Source: Cryobacterium sinapicolor | Lineage (GTDB): Bacteria > Actinomycetota > Actinomycetes > Actinomycetales > Microbacteriaceae | Reading direction: 5' to 3' | DNA: 64,000 nucleotides | Assembly (NCBI RefSeq): GCF_004403465.1 | Contig: NZ_SOGQ01000012.1 | Coordinates: 1 to 64,000, forward strand | In this document: positions 20,618 to 29,393 of the stretch, one piece after another | How positions within the stretch are numbered: position 1 is the first letter of the stretch | Layout: each line of letters opens with the position of its first letter | The notes under the pieces: model-generated | The model's database searches: none | The model's input: the letters and a program-made list of their open reading frames with translations, nothing else | What the model was told of the DNA's origin: nothing | Made by a program: the position numbers and the translations under genes

Positions 20618-20649
20618 GGATGGCCCCCTGCTTCGGCAGGGGGCCATCC
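20618..20649 (+). terminator. Terminator hairpin of rpoBC
   Basis: GGATGGCCCCCTG pairs perfectly with CAGGGGGCCATCC around a CTTCGG loop, 20 bp after the rpoC stop. There is no U-tract, which is common for actinobacterial terminators. Confidence 0.8.
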
Positions 20650-20662
20650 GCCGTTAACGGCC

Positions 20663-20755
20663 GGTGGTCGAGCAACCTCGCTAGTTGAGCAACCTCGCTG
20701 GTCGAGCATCCCCGGTGGTCGAGCTTGTCGAGACCCGAGCCTGTCGAGACCCGGG
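20663..20755. repeat. Cluster of GTCGAG-type dispersed repeats
   Basis: Four to five imperfect copies of GGTGGTCGAGC / CTGTCGAGACCC lie head to tail between the rpoC terminator and the next gene. They belong to the dispersed family listed at several other intergenic sites of the window. Confidence 0.7.
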
Positions 20756-20803
20756 CCCGACGGCACCCGCGATAAGCTGACCAGAACTCTCTGGGGGTAT
20801 CGC

Positions 20804-21493
20804 ATGGCTGCAGGTCCGGTGTCCGCTTCGGCAATGACGCGTCGACGGATGTGGGTGCTCCTCGGCGCCGTCGGCTCCCTGCTGGTCATCGCCCTCGTCG
20901 TCCTACTCATCGTGTGGCGTGGCGGCGCGAGCACCCCCGGCGCCGTGGAGGACACCGGGCGCCCGCAGCCGCACTCGTCCCCGGCACCCCTGGCCCTCGC
21001 CGCGCTGCCGGAGCAGACGTCGGCGCCGGACGGGCCGCGTCCGTCGACCTGCGACGAGCTGTACAGCCCGGCGATCGTGTCTGCCTTCGGCGATCTCGTG
21101 CTCAACCCCGCCTGGGTCGCCGAGGAGAACTCGGGAGTCAACCGAGGGTCCGAAGACCAGGAACTCATTGCTCTGATCGACGCCGCCGGGAAACCCCTCA
21201 CCTGTGTCTGGGCGAACGAGAACGGCGGATCCGGTCTGGGTCTCACCACGGAACTCGTGTGGGTCACCCCGGAGCAGTCGGCCGCAGTGCAGAGCCGGCT
21301 GACCGCGATCGGCATGAACTGTTATGAGGAACTCGGCGGCATGCGCTGCCTCATCGAGTCCACGAACGACGGTGAAATCACGGGTGAGTCGCACTTCCTT
21401 CGCGACGGCCTCTGGCTGGCCACCAGCTACTTCAATGCCGGACCGGACGGCTACACGCACGACATCATCGCCAATGTGTGGGCCGGTGCGTAG
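20804..21493 (+). CDS. Membrane-anchored four-cysteine protein, paralogue 1
   Basis: A 229-aa protein of no family I recognise. A single transmembrane anchor (about 17-38) follows RRR, so the rest should be outside the cell. Then comes a Pro/Ala-rich linker and a conserved C-terminal domain from Cys83 (RPSTCDELYSP) containing four cysteines that could form two disulfides, and the phrase VWVTPEQSAAV. A second copy of this domain is in the gene at 26606-27466. The start is the ATG after CTGGGGGTATCGC; a TAAGCT hexamer 25 bp upstream may be the -10. Confidence 0.75.
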   Translation: MAAGPVSASAMTRRRMWVLLGAVGSLLVIALVVLLIVWRGGASTPGAVEDTGRPQPHSSPAPLALAALPEQTSAPDGPRPSTCDELYSPAIVSAFGDLVLNPAWVAEENSGVNRGSEDQELIALIDAAGKPLTCVWANENGGSGLGLTTELVWVTPEQSAAVQSRLTAIGMNCYEELGGMRCLIESTNDGEITGESHFLRDGLWLATSYFNAGPDGYTHDIIANVWAGA

Positions 21494-21589
21494 CGCACGC
21501 CCATCGATCGGCGGATCCGCGCAATTCCCGCAGCCGGTATTGTTGGAACAACGACCAGCACTGTTGCTTTTCGGAATCAAAGGAACAGC

Positions 21590-24493
21590 ATGCGCGTGAT
21601 TGGGCAGTTCGGTGCGACGCTGGTCGGCGCCGCAGGGGTCATTATTCTCGTCTCCTGGTATGTCGGCATCGGTTCTCTGCCGCCGGCGCTCGTCTCCCTA
21701 CTGGCAATGAAGCCGATGGCGGCCGTCGGGCTCGTCTTGGTGTCAGTGGCATTGCTTGTTGTCGAACGTCGCCGGCTGACCCTGGCGCTGGGGCTGTCGG
21801 CCCTCGTGATCGGTGCTCTCACTTTCGCCGAGTTCGTGCTCGATCGTTCATTCGGCATCGATACGCTCCTGCCCGGAATCGACTTCGAGGGGCTGCCCGA
21901 GCGCATGGCGCCGTCCACGGCCGTAGCTCTCACCTTGCTCGGGGCATCCGTCGTCGCCAGCCGAGCCGTTCGATCCGCCCCGATGCTCGGTTTTGCCTTC
22001 GGGGCCCTGGGCGTCAGCCTCGTCGCGACCCTGGGCTACGCCTACGGTGTCTCCTCGCTCTATTCGATCGGCGGCTACACCAGCATGGCCTGGCCGACGG
22101 CCTTGGGGATTGCGATCCTGGCGGCGGCGCTGTTGTTCCAACGCCCCGATGCCGGCCTGATCGGCCTTCTCCGCGACGGGGGGAGCGCGGGCCGACTCCT
22201 CTATCAGGTACTCCCATTTCTTGTTCCGGGCCCGTTCGTGCTCGGTTGGATCCTGCTGTGGGGTGAGCGTCAGGGGTGGTATGACACGGAGTTCGGCGTT
22301 GCCGGCCTGGTCCTGGGTCTGACGGTACTCACCGGCGTACTGGCCTGGGTCGCGGCTAAACGGCTGCGCAACCTCGATCGCGAGCGCGATGCCGCCATGC
22401 ACGCTCTCGCCGAGGCCAACCACACGCTGGAGGACACGGTCGAGAACCGCACCCGCCAGCTCGCGGAGACGGCCGACACGCTGCACACCCTGATCAAGAT
22501 CGCACCGGTCGGAATAGTGCAGTTAGACGCCGAAGGCGGGCTCATCTCTGCCAACGACCAGTGGTTGGCGCTCAGCGGTCTCACCAAGGCCGAGTCGCGC
22601 CGCGACGGCTGGGCGAAGGCCGTGCATCCCGACGATGCGGAGCGCGTGGTCCGTGAGTGGCAAGCGAGCGCCGCCGCCGGCGTGGCCTACGAAACTACCC
22701 TGCGGTTCCGCACTCCGACCGGCCAGGTCAACTGGGTGCAGGTGAGCACCGCCCCAATGCGTGACAACCAGGGCATCATCGGGCACCTGGCCAGCGTCAC
22801 CGATGTGACCGCCCAGCGTGCGGCCGAGAACGCGGCGGCGGCCGCCGCCGCCCGGTTCGAGGCCGCCTTCGCCTCCTCGCCGCTTGGAACGGCCATCGTG
22901 ACGGTGGACGGTCAGATCGTGGCCGCCAACAAGCGGCTCCTGGGTCTGGCGGGACGCACCGACACCCTGGTGGCCGAGCAGATCGAAACGATCTTCATGC
23001 CGGCCGAGAACGGTGACGACGATCTGCCGGAGGGCGCTGGTCAGGGCGCTGCGTCCACCCGTCAGCGGCTGGACCGACGGATGCGCCACGGCGGCAACCA
23101 GGACACCTGGGTCAAGGTCAGCATCGCCGAGATCGCGGAGATCTTCGAGGGTGACCAGGCCGGAGGACTGCTCTACCAGGTAGAGGACATCACCGCCCGG
23201 CGCCTTGCGGAGGCACGGGTGGAGCACCTGGCCTTCCATGATCCGCTGACCAACCTGCCCAACCGCCTGCTGCTGCTCGACCGTTTGAAGCAGGCACTGC
23301 TGCAGGCGTCACGCCGGAGTCGCGGTGTTGCGGTGCTGTTCATCGACCTCGACCGGTTCAAGTTCGTCAATGACAGCCTCGGGCACCACGCCGGCGACGC
23401 GGTGCTGACCGAGGTTGCCATCCGCCTCCGGCAGAGCATCCGGGCCAGCGACACGGTGTCCCGGATCGGGGGCGACGAGTTCGTCGTGATCTGCCCGGAT
23501 GTCGGTGGCAGCGAGGACGTGCACCGCATCGCCGATTCGATCCAGGCATCCATCGCGCGGCCGATCATGATCGGTGACCAGATCGCATCCGTCGATGCCA
23601 GCATCGGAATCGCCTTCGGCCTCGGGCACGACGACGCCGAGGTGCTCCTGCGTAACGCGGACCAGGCCATGTACCTGGCGAAGGATCGCGGACGCGCCCG
23701 CTACGAGGTCTTCGACGACGACCTGCGGTACCGCATCCATCAGCGGCTCGACAGCGAACTCGCCCTGCGCGACGCAGTCGACCTGGGCGAGATCGAAACC
23801 TGGTATCAGCCGATCGTGGATCTGCAGAACCACACCGTGGTGGCCACCGAGGCACTGGCGCGCTGGCGGAGGCCCGAACGCGGGCTCGTCATGCCGGGCG
23901 ACTTCATTGCGCTGGCTGAGGAAGTGGGCCTGATCAAGGGGATCGGGTCGACCGTGCTCGGTCAGGCGTGCCGGGCGGCCACGGCGTTGGAACAGGGAAT
24001 GGCGGTCAGCGTCAACGTGTCCGCGCGGCAGTTCGTGCAGGATGACTTCGGTGACGTCGTCAAACGGGTCCTCGCCGAGTCGGGCCTGCCACCGGAACGG
24101 CTCTGGCTGGAGTTGACCGAGAGTGCGGTGCTGGAGGCTATCGATTCCGCCGCCCGCACCTTCCAGGAGCTGCGCGGAGTCGGCGTGCGGCTGGCGATCG
24201 ACGACTTCGGCACAGGGTATTCGTCGTTCACCCACCTGCGCGCGTTCACAGTCGACCTCCTCAAGATCGATCTGACGTTCATCCGAGACCTCGAGAGTTC
24301 CGATCACGATCGGGCGATCGTGGAGGGAATCCTGCGTCTGGCCGACTCCCTGAACCTGGATGTCGTCGCGGAGGGCATCGAAACAGCCTCGCAGCGAGAC
24401 CTGCTGCGGGGGATGGGCTGCCGCTACGGCCAGGGCTACCTCTTCTCGAAGCCGGCCCCGAGCGCGTATCCCGCCCTGCTCGTCGCCCCCTGA
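21590..24493 (+). CDS. Membrane PAS-GGDEF-EAL protein (c-di-GMP cyclase/phosphodiesterase)
   Basis: A 967-aa protein that can both make and degrade cyclic di-GMP, judged by intact motifs. The N-terminus has about eight transmembrane segments (roughly residues 1-265), then a short coiled coil, two PAS-like domains (about 295-410 and 412-545), GGDEF (about 545-715) and EAL (about 725-965). The cyclase motif is RIGGDEF at 624-630 with an inhibitory I-site RASD five residues upstream. The EAL half keeps EALARW, VNVSARQF, ELTES, DDFGTGYSS, KID, AEGIE and GQGYLFSKP. Shine-Dalgarno AAAGGA precedes the ATG. Single gene. Confidence 0.95.
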   Translation: MRVIGQFGATLVGAAGVIILVSWYVGIGSLPPALVSLLAMKPMAAVGLVLVSVALLVVERRRLTLALGLSALVIGALTFAEFVLDRSFGIDTLLPGIDFEGLPERMAPSTAVALTLLGASVVASRAVRSAPMLGFAFGALGVSLVATLGYAYGVSSLYSIGGYTSMAWPTALGIAILAAALLFQRPDAGLIGLLRDGGSAGRLLYQVLPFLVPGPFVLGWILLWGERQGWYDTEFGVAGLVLGLTVLTGVLAWVAAKRLRNLDRERDAAMHALAEANHTLEDTVENRTRQLAETADTLHTLIKIAPVGIVQLDAEGGLISANDQWLALSGLTKAESRRDGWAKAVHPDDAERVVREWQASAAAGVAYETTLRFRTPTGQVNWVQVSTAPMRDNQGIIGHLASVTDVTAQRAAENAAAAAAARFEAAFASSPLGTAIVTVDGQIVAANKRLLGLAGRTDTLVAEQIETIFMPAENGDDDLPEGAGQGAASTRQRLDRRMRHGGNQDTWVKVSIAEIAEIFEGDQAGGLLYQVEDITARRLAEARVEHLAFHDPLTNLPNRLLLLDRLKQALLQASRRSRGVAVLFIDLDRFKFVNDSLGHHAGDAVLTEVAIRLRQSIRASDTVSRIGGDEFVVICPDVGGSEDVHRIADSIQASIARPIMIGDQIASVDASIGIAFGLGHDDAEVLLRNADQAMYLAKDRGRARYEVFDDDLRYRIHQRLDSELALRDAVDLGEIETWYQPIVDLQNHTVVATEALARWRRPERGLVMPGDFIALAEEVGLIKGIGSTVLGQACRAATALEQGMAVSVNVSARQFVQDDFGDVVKRVLAESGLPPERLWLELTESAVLEAIDSAARTFQELRGVGVRLAIDDFGTGYSSFTHLRAFTVDLLKIDLTFIRDLESSDHDRAIVEGILRLADSLNLDVVAEGIETASQRDLLRGMGCRYGQGYLFSKPAPSAYPALLVAP

Positions 24494-24535
24494 CCCGGGT
24501 CGTCGAGCCTCGACGTGCTGAGGTTTCCCGCACTC

Positions 24536-24820
24536 GGTGGTTGAGCCTGTCGAAACCCGGTGCGCCGCCCTCCCGAGGTTCCCCCACCGGTGGTCGAGCC
24601 TGTCGAAACCCGGTGCGCCGCCCTCCGGAGTTTCCCCGTCCGGTGGTTGAGCCTGTCGAAACCCGGTGCGCCGCCCTCCCGAGGTTCCCCCACCGGTGGT
24701 TGAGCCTGTCGAAACCCGGTGCGCCGCCCTCCGGAGTTCCCCCGTCCGGTGGTTGAGCCTGTCGAAACCCGGTGCGCCGCCCTCCCGAGGTTCCCCCACC
24801 GGTGGGTCGAGCCTGTCGTG
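24536..24820. repeat. 53-bp tandem array with alternating A/B units
   Basis: The start GGTGGTTGAGCCTGTCGAAA recurs at 24536, 24589, 24642, 24695, 24748 and 24801, exactly 53 bp apart. Each is followed by CCCGGTGCGCCGCC. The second half of the unit alternates between a CCCGAGGTTCCCCCACC type (A) and a CCGGAGTTTCCCCGTCC type (B) in the order A-B-A-B-A, so a 106-bp higher-order period exists. It is built from the dispersed GTCGA repeat family. It lies in a 415-bp non-coding gap. Confidence 0.95.
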
Positions 24821-24873
24821 ACCAGTGACCAGTGACCAGTGACCAGTGACCAGTGACCAGTGACCAGTGACCA
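24818..24873. repeat. Heptanucleotide array, 8 x GTGACCA
   Basis: Eight perfect GTGACCA units follow directly on the 53-bp array and end 36 bp before the 3' end of the leftward DUF222-HNH gene. Non-coding and not in multiples of three. Confidence 0.97.
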
Positions 24874-24908
24874 GGAGCACTCACCCGCACGACTCACCTG
24901 AGACTGCC

Positions 24909-26432
24909 CTACAACCCCGCCCTCTTGCTCGGCAACGCGACCAGAGTCTGCTCCAAATCGACCTCCACCGGTGGCCGCAGCCAGTACTGCGTCCCCGTTC
25001 GGATGATCGTCCAGTGCTGATTGTGCAGCAGCAGATGGTGCGGATGACACAGCAGGACGCCGTCGGCGAGATCGGTGTACCCGTTGTCCTTCAACCACTC
25101 GTTGATGTGGTGGGCTTCGTTCCAGGCGGGTGACCGGTCGCAGTCGATCCAGAGGCATCCGCCATCGCGTACGGCCATCGCGGCCCGCTGTTTCTCGGTG
25201 AAGAGTCGCGCCTCGCGGCCGACATTCACGATTAGCCCGTTGTCATCGAACTTGATTCCGCGGGTGCCGGTGTCACAAAGCAACCGGTCAATGGTTTCCT
25301 GCGAGATCGGGACCGGATTTCCGTCGATCAGCCCGTGCGCGGCTGTTTCGGCCGACCCGTGCTCGCTGACCTTCTCGGCCTGATCCGTCTGGCCGGTTTG
25401 ATCCGCCTGGCCGGCCTGATCCGTCTGGCCGGCCTGATCCGCCTGGCCGGCCTGACCACCGTTGAGCGCCTTCTCGGTCACGATGACCCGCACCGCGGGC
25501 CGGCGCCCGCCGAACACTCGGCCCGGGTCGGCCTCCCCGGCGATCTTGAGCAGCTGTACGAGCGAGTCCGCGGCGATCTGCTCGTTCGTGCGCGGGTCAT
25601 CTTGCATCTTCTTCGCCCATGAGGCCCGCTCCTTGTCGACGAAGCGCACCCCGCCACGGCGTGGGCCGGTGATGGAGTCGAAGGTGGAGAGCACGAACTC
25701 GCCGTCTTCGGGCGAGAACAGCCCGTTCAGGCGCACATTGCCGTTATTGAGCCGGTAGACCTTCAGGTAGCGGTCGTCGTAGGCCTGCTTCTCGCGGGCG
25801 GCGATGCCGGCCTCGTCGAGCGAGTCGCGCATCCGTCTCGCCCGTTTGAAGACCTCGTCGGCATTCAACGAGGCCGCCTCGACCAGCAGCGCCTCCAGCG
25901 CCGCACCGAGCCTCTCCGCCGTGACCGCCGCGTCGATCTGGCCGAGTCCCGCGCGGATCGACTCGGCCGCGTCGACAGACAGCGTTCCCGCGGTGACGGC
26001 CCGGGCGATCGGTGCCTGCCACGGCACCTTCGCCTCGAACCCCGCAACCTCGGCAGCGTCCCTGTCGGGCGAGGAGAGTGCCGCCTCGACACGCTTCTCC
26101 GCCGCCTCCGCGTCGGCCATCATGGTGCCGACGGCCACGAGCTTGTAGGCGTCACCCTTCGACGACCCGGTCCACTTCTGGATCAACGCCTCCGGTGAGA
26201 GAAACCCCTGCTGGGCCGCCAGCCCCGAGTGCCCGAGCTCCGGTCGGGACCTCTCGGCGATGGTCGCCGCCATCCAGACGGAGTAGGTGTCGAGGAGGCG
26301 GCGGGCCGAAGCGATTCGCGTCTGCCCTGTCAACACGTCAGCGTCGGGCAGGGCCGCAAGGTCGGCGCTCGAGGAGCCCAGCAGGGCCACGGCGTCGGCC
26401 GCCTGCCTGAGGTCTTCCGCGAGGTTGGTCAT
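24909..26432 (-). CDS. DUF222 (13E12 repeat) protein with C-terminal HNH endonuclease domain
   Basis: A 507-aa protein of the 13E12/DUF222 family, abundant in actinobacteria. An N-terminal helical DUF222 domain covers about 1-330; the HNH nuclease module is at the C-terminus (CLWIDCDRSPAWNEAHHINEW and CHPHHLLLHNQHW), with its His and Cys ligands intact. Between them a Gln-Ala-Asp-Gly-Thr tract (about residues 328-355) is encoded by an 18-bp tandem repeat (25370-25460). The biological role is not settled; some members are near mobile DNA. No phage or intein is seen here. Confidence 0.9.
   Translation of the reverse strand: MTNLAEDLRQAADAVALLGSSSADLAALPDADVLTGQTRIASARRLLDTYSVWMAATIAERSRPELGHSGLAAQQGFLSPEALIQKWTGSSKGDAYKLVAVGTMMADAEAAEKRVEAALSSPDRDAAEVAGFEAKVPWQAPIARAVTAGTLSVDAAESIRAGLGQIDAAVTAERLGAALEALLVEAASLNADEVFKRARRMRDSLDEAGIAAREKQAYDDRYLKVYRLNNGNVRLNGLFSPEDGEFVLSTFDSITGPRRGGVRFVDKERASWAKKMQDDPRTNEQIAADSLVQLLKIAGEADPGRVFGGRRPAVRVIVTEKALNGGQAGQADQAGQTDQAGQADQTGQTDQAEKVSEHGSAETAAHGLIDGNPVPISQETIDRLLCDTGTRGIKFDDNGLIVNVGREARLFTEKQRAAMAVRDGGCLWIDCDRSPAWNEAHHINEWLKDNGYTDLADGVLLCHPHHLLLHNQHWTIIRTGTQYWLRPPVEVDLEQTLVALPSKRAGL
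25370..25460. repeat. In-frame 18-bp tandem repeat inside the DUF222-HNH gene
   Basis: GGCCTGATCC-type units of 18 bp recur about four to five times, encoding QADQAG/QTDQAG/QADQTG on the minus strand. They keep the frame and lengthen a linker between the two domains. Confidence 0.85.
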
Positions 26433-26605
26433 GTTACGAGGATACCTCAGCCCGCATCTGTTGTCGAGAGTTTCTCACCGAAATTGGTCAAGAATATCGA
26501 ATTTGTATTCGATCAGAGACTGCCGCACGGGGGCCGTCCCTTGCCATCCGTTGCCTCAATTGAGACCCCGGCAATGGTGGAGGCACAACCTCGGAGGAGA
26601 CGCCG

Positions 26606-27466
26606 ATGAGTCCAGAGAATGCGGCCGAGAACGAGAGCGCCGCCGGCCACTCGTCCCCGGTAGGGGGCCCGCCAGCAGCCCGACGACGAGCCTGGATCGG
26701 ACTGGCCGCATTCGCCTCCGCACTCCTCATTGTTCTCGTGGTGGCGCTGGTCTGGCGGGTCGGCGAAGGCTTTCCACGCGCAGTCGACGCCACCGGAACC
26801 GCCAATGGAACCGGCTCCGGCACCGGCACCGGAACCGGAACCGGCACCGGAACCGGCACCGGAACCGCCACAGTGCCGCCCACCCCAACCAAGACACCCG
26901 GCGCTACAGAATCGCCTGCCACGGTAACACCCACCCAGGCGCCCACGGCAAACCCTGAGCCGGGCCAATCCGCAACCGCTGCACCCGGGCAGGCCGCGGC
27001 GCCGGGCGTTCCGCGTCCGGCCACCTGCACGCAGCTCTACACCCCGGAAATGATCCATGCACTCGGCGACCTCACGCTGAATCCCGAGTGGAGTCAGGAC
27101 CAGGACAACGGGGTGGCCCACGGCACGGATGACTCCGAGTTGCGGGCCCAGATCGACGCCCTTGACCACCTGACCTGCGTTTGGGCGAGCCCCTACGGGG
27201 GATCCGACACCGGCATCATCACCAACGTGGTCTGGGTGACCCCGGAGCAGAGCGCGGCCGTGGAGGCCAGGCTCGTCGCGAAGGGCCTGGAATGTTTCAA
27301 CCAATCGGAGGGCCGCCGCTGCGTCATCCAGACGAACACGGTGGATGGCGCCTTCGGGGAGTCACATTTTCTGCGCAACGGCATCTGGCTCGCCACGAAG
27401 TACACGAACGCTGGCCCGCTGGGCTACACACAGAACATCATCGACAACCTCTGGATGGGTGTTTAG
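26606..27466 (+). CDS. Membrane-anchored four-cysteine protein, paralogue 2
   Basis: A 286-aa protein of unrecognised family. A transmembrane helix (about 30-50) follows ARRR. It is followed by a (Gly-Thr)n tract (about 64-87) encoded by ACCGGC/ACCGGA hexamers, a Thr/Pro/Ala-rich linker, and a domain from Cys141 (RPATCTQLYTP) that matches the protein at 20804-21493 along its length. All four cysteines and VWVTPEQSAAV, GESHFLR and GIWLAT are shared. It is likely an extracytoplasmic domain on a stalk. Shine-Dalgarno GGAGGAGACGCCG precedes the ATG. Confidence 0.75.
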   Translation: MSPENAAENESAAGHSSPVGGPPAARRRAWIGLAAFASALLIVLVVALVWRVGEGFPRAVDATGTANGTGSGTGTGTGTGTGTGTGTATVPPTPTKTPGATESPATVTPTQAPTANPEPGQSATAAPGQAAAPGVPRPATCTQLYTPEMIHALGDLTLNPEWSQDQDNGVAHGTDDSELRAQIDALDHLTCVWASPYGGSDTGIITNVVWVTPEQSAAVEARLVAKGLECFNQSEGRRCVIQTNTVDGAFGESHFLRNGIWLATKYTNAGPLGYTQNIIDNLWMGV

Positions 27467-27703
27467 GCTGCGCAGAGCAGGCAGGCAGGCAGGGTGAAAA
27501 TCGCCACAGGGGACGCCCCACGAGCCAACCCATTCCGCCTGCGATCCGCGGGCCGTAACCGAGTCGCTGCCGGGCCCCATTAGGATCACTAATCAGAGGC
27601 TTTTTTCGAGCCGTGCCCCCCTCATTGTGGGTCTGGCAAGACTTCCCGCCCCAGAGATAGCGTTATTCGTTACTTACTTGCCGAGCCTGTTCGAGAGGAT
27701 CGC
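27467..27703. other. Upstream region of the type IV pilus operon
   Basis: 237 bp, AT-richer towards the 3' end. It holds a GGCA direct repeat just after the upstream gene (about 27480-27495) and a run of T (27600-27606). It must contain the pilus promoter, but no strong -35/-10 pair stands out; GAGAGGA before the GTG at 27704 is the Shine-Dalgarno sequence. Confidence 0.5.
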
Positions 27704-29374
27704 GTGGCCAGCCTCACCGAAATCTTGATCCTGCACGGCCTGCTTCCCATTGAGGAGCTGGACCACCTCATGGCCGGCGACCCCGCCGACGAGTCTGCCG
27801 TTCGCGCCCTCGTGGCCAAGGGCGTCATCACCGAGGTGCAGTTCGCCAAGGCTCGGGCCCAGCAGGCCAACCTGCCCTTCGTCGAGCTGATCGACTACCC
27901 GGTCGATCGCCTGGCGGTGTCACTCGTGCCGGTGGCCGTCTGCAAGCGCCACGAGGTGCTCCCGATCGCGGTCGACGATGGTCGCCTCATCCTGGCCATG
28001 GTCGATCCCGGCAACGTTTTTGCCGTCGACGACGTGCGCGAAGCATCACGGATGCGCGTCACCCAGGTTGTCGCCGAGCGCGCCGACCTGCTCGCCGCCA
28101 TCACCCGCTACCACCGAGCCGACGACGAGCTCAGCGACCTCACCTCCACACTCGAGGAAGAGAACGCCGCCGCCGAGAGCACCTCCTTCGGCGTCTCCGA
28201 TTCCATCGACGACGACGCCCCGATCGTGCGGTTCGTGAACCTGCTGGTCAGTCAGGCCATCCAGGACCTGGCCTCCGATATTCACATCGAACCCGGCGAG
28301 CACAACCTGCGGGTGCGCTACCGCATCGACGGGGTGCTGCACGAGATGCAGACCGCGCCGAAGAGCATCCAGAACGGCGTCATCTCCCGGCTCAAGATCA
28401 TGAGCGATATCGACATCGCCGAGCGGCGCAAACCGCAGGACGGCCGCATGACCGTGCGCCACGCCGGCCGCCAGATCGATCTGCGCGTCGCGACCCTCCC
28501 CACCGTGTGGGGCGAGAAGGTCGTCATGCGTATCCTCGACAATTCGAACACGACCCTCGACGTGCGCGCGCTGGCCCTGCTCGAGCACAACTTCGAGGCC
28601 TACAAGACCTCGTACTCCAAGCCCTACGGCATGATCCTGATCACCGGACCCACCGGTTCGGGCAAGTCGACCACTCTCTATACGACCCTGGGCGCGGTCG
28701 CCCGCCCCGAGATCAATGTGATCACGGTCGAAGACCCGGTCGAGTACCGCATGGCGGGCATCAATCAGGTGCAGGTGAACCCGAAGGCGGGCCTCACCTT
28801 TGCGAGTGCGCTGCGTTCCATCCTGCGAAGCGACCCGGATGTCGTCCTGCTGGGTGAGATCCGCGACCACGAGACCGCACAGATCGCCATTGAGGCGTCG
28901 TTGACCGGGCACCTCGTGCTCTCCACCCTGCACACCAACGACGCGCCGAGCGCCATCACCCGGCTCACGGAAATGGGCATCGAGCCCTTCCTGGTGGGCT
29001 CTGCACTCGACTGCGTGGTGGCCCAGCGACTCGCCCGCCGTCTCTGCGATAAGTGCAAGACGCCATCCGCTCTGACCGCCGACTATCTGACGCGGCTGCG
29101 CTTCTCGTTCGACCTGGAGCGCCCGCTGCCCACGATCTTCGAGGCGGTCGGCTGCACGCAGTGCTCAAAGACCGGATACCGGGGGCGCATCGCCGTGCAC
29201 GAGGTGATGACCGTGACCGAGGAGATCGAGCGGCTCGCCGTGGCCCGAGCATCGAGCGCCGAAATCGGCCGGGTGGCGCGCGAACACGGCATGATCACCC
29301 TCCGCGAGGATGGCTGGGCGAAGGCGCAAATGGGTTTGACATCGATCGAAGAAATCTTGCGAGTGGTCGCATAG
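27704..29374 (+). CDS. pilB: Type IV pilus extension ATPase PilB
   Basis: A 556-aa hexameric assembly ATPase that powers pilus polymerisation at the cytoplasmic membrane. The N-terminal MshEN/GspII-type domain covers about 1-145. The catalytic core has Walker A GPTGSGKST (about 312-320), Asp box, Walker B and His box (TGHLVLSTLHTNDA). The C-terminal zinc-binding cysteines CDKC and CTQC with GYRGR are the GspE/PilB signature that separates it from PilT. GTG start with GAGAGGA upstream. First gene of an operon of eleven genes. Confidence 0.97.
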   Translation: MASLTEILILHGLLPIEELDHLMAGDPADESAVRALVAKGVITEVQFAKARAQQANLPFVELIDYPVDRLAVSLVPVAVCKRHEVLPIAVDDGRLILAMVDPGNVFAVDDVREASRMRVTQVVAERADLLAAITRYHRADDELSDLTSTLEEENAAAESTSFGVSDSIDDDAPIVRFVNLLVSQAIQDLASDIHIEPGEHNLRVRYRIDGVLHEMQTAPKSIQNGVISRLKIMSDIDIAERRKPQDGRMTVRHAGRQIDLRVATLPTVWGEKVVMRILDNSNTTLDVRALALLEHNFEAYKTSYSKPYGMILITGPTGSGKSTTLYTTLGAVARPEINVITVEDPVEYRMAGINQVQVNPKAGLTFASALRSILRSDPDVVLLGEIRDHETAQIAIEASLTGHLVLSTLHTNDAPSAITRLTEMGIEPFLVGSALDCVVAQRLARRLCDKCKTPSALTADYLTRLRFSFDLERPLPTIFEAVGCTQCSKTGYRGRIAVHEVMTVTEEIERLAVARASSAEIGRVAREHGMITLREDGWAKAQMGLTSIEEILRVVA

Positions 29375-29393
29375 TGCAAAAGGGGACATCTGC

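Larger units (their letters stand above)
24494..24908. other. 415-bp convergent gap filled by repeats
   Basis: The gap lies between the c-di-GMP gene (rightward) and the DUF222-HNH gene (leftward). Apart from the two tandem arrays listed, nothing gene-like is present; open frames here only translate the repeat. No CRISPR-type unique spacers occur. Confidence 0.8.

Noticed and set aside
24536-24873. CRISPR array
   Set aside because: The 53-bp period has no unique spacers, both halves of the unit repeat, and no cas genes are present.
24909-26432. Intein or group I intron endonuclease
   Set aside because: HNH is fused to a DUF222 domain in a complete gene; there is no host gene being split.
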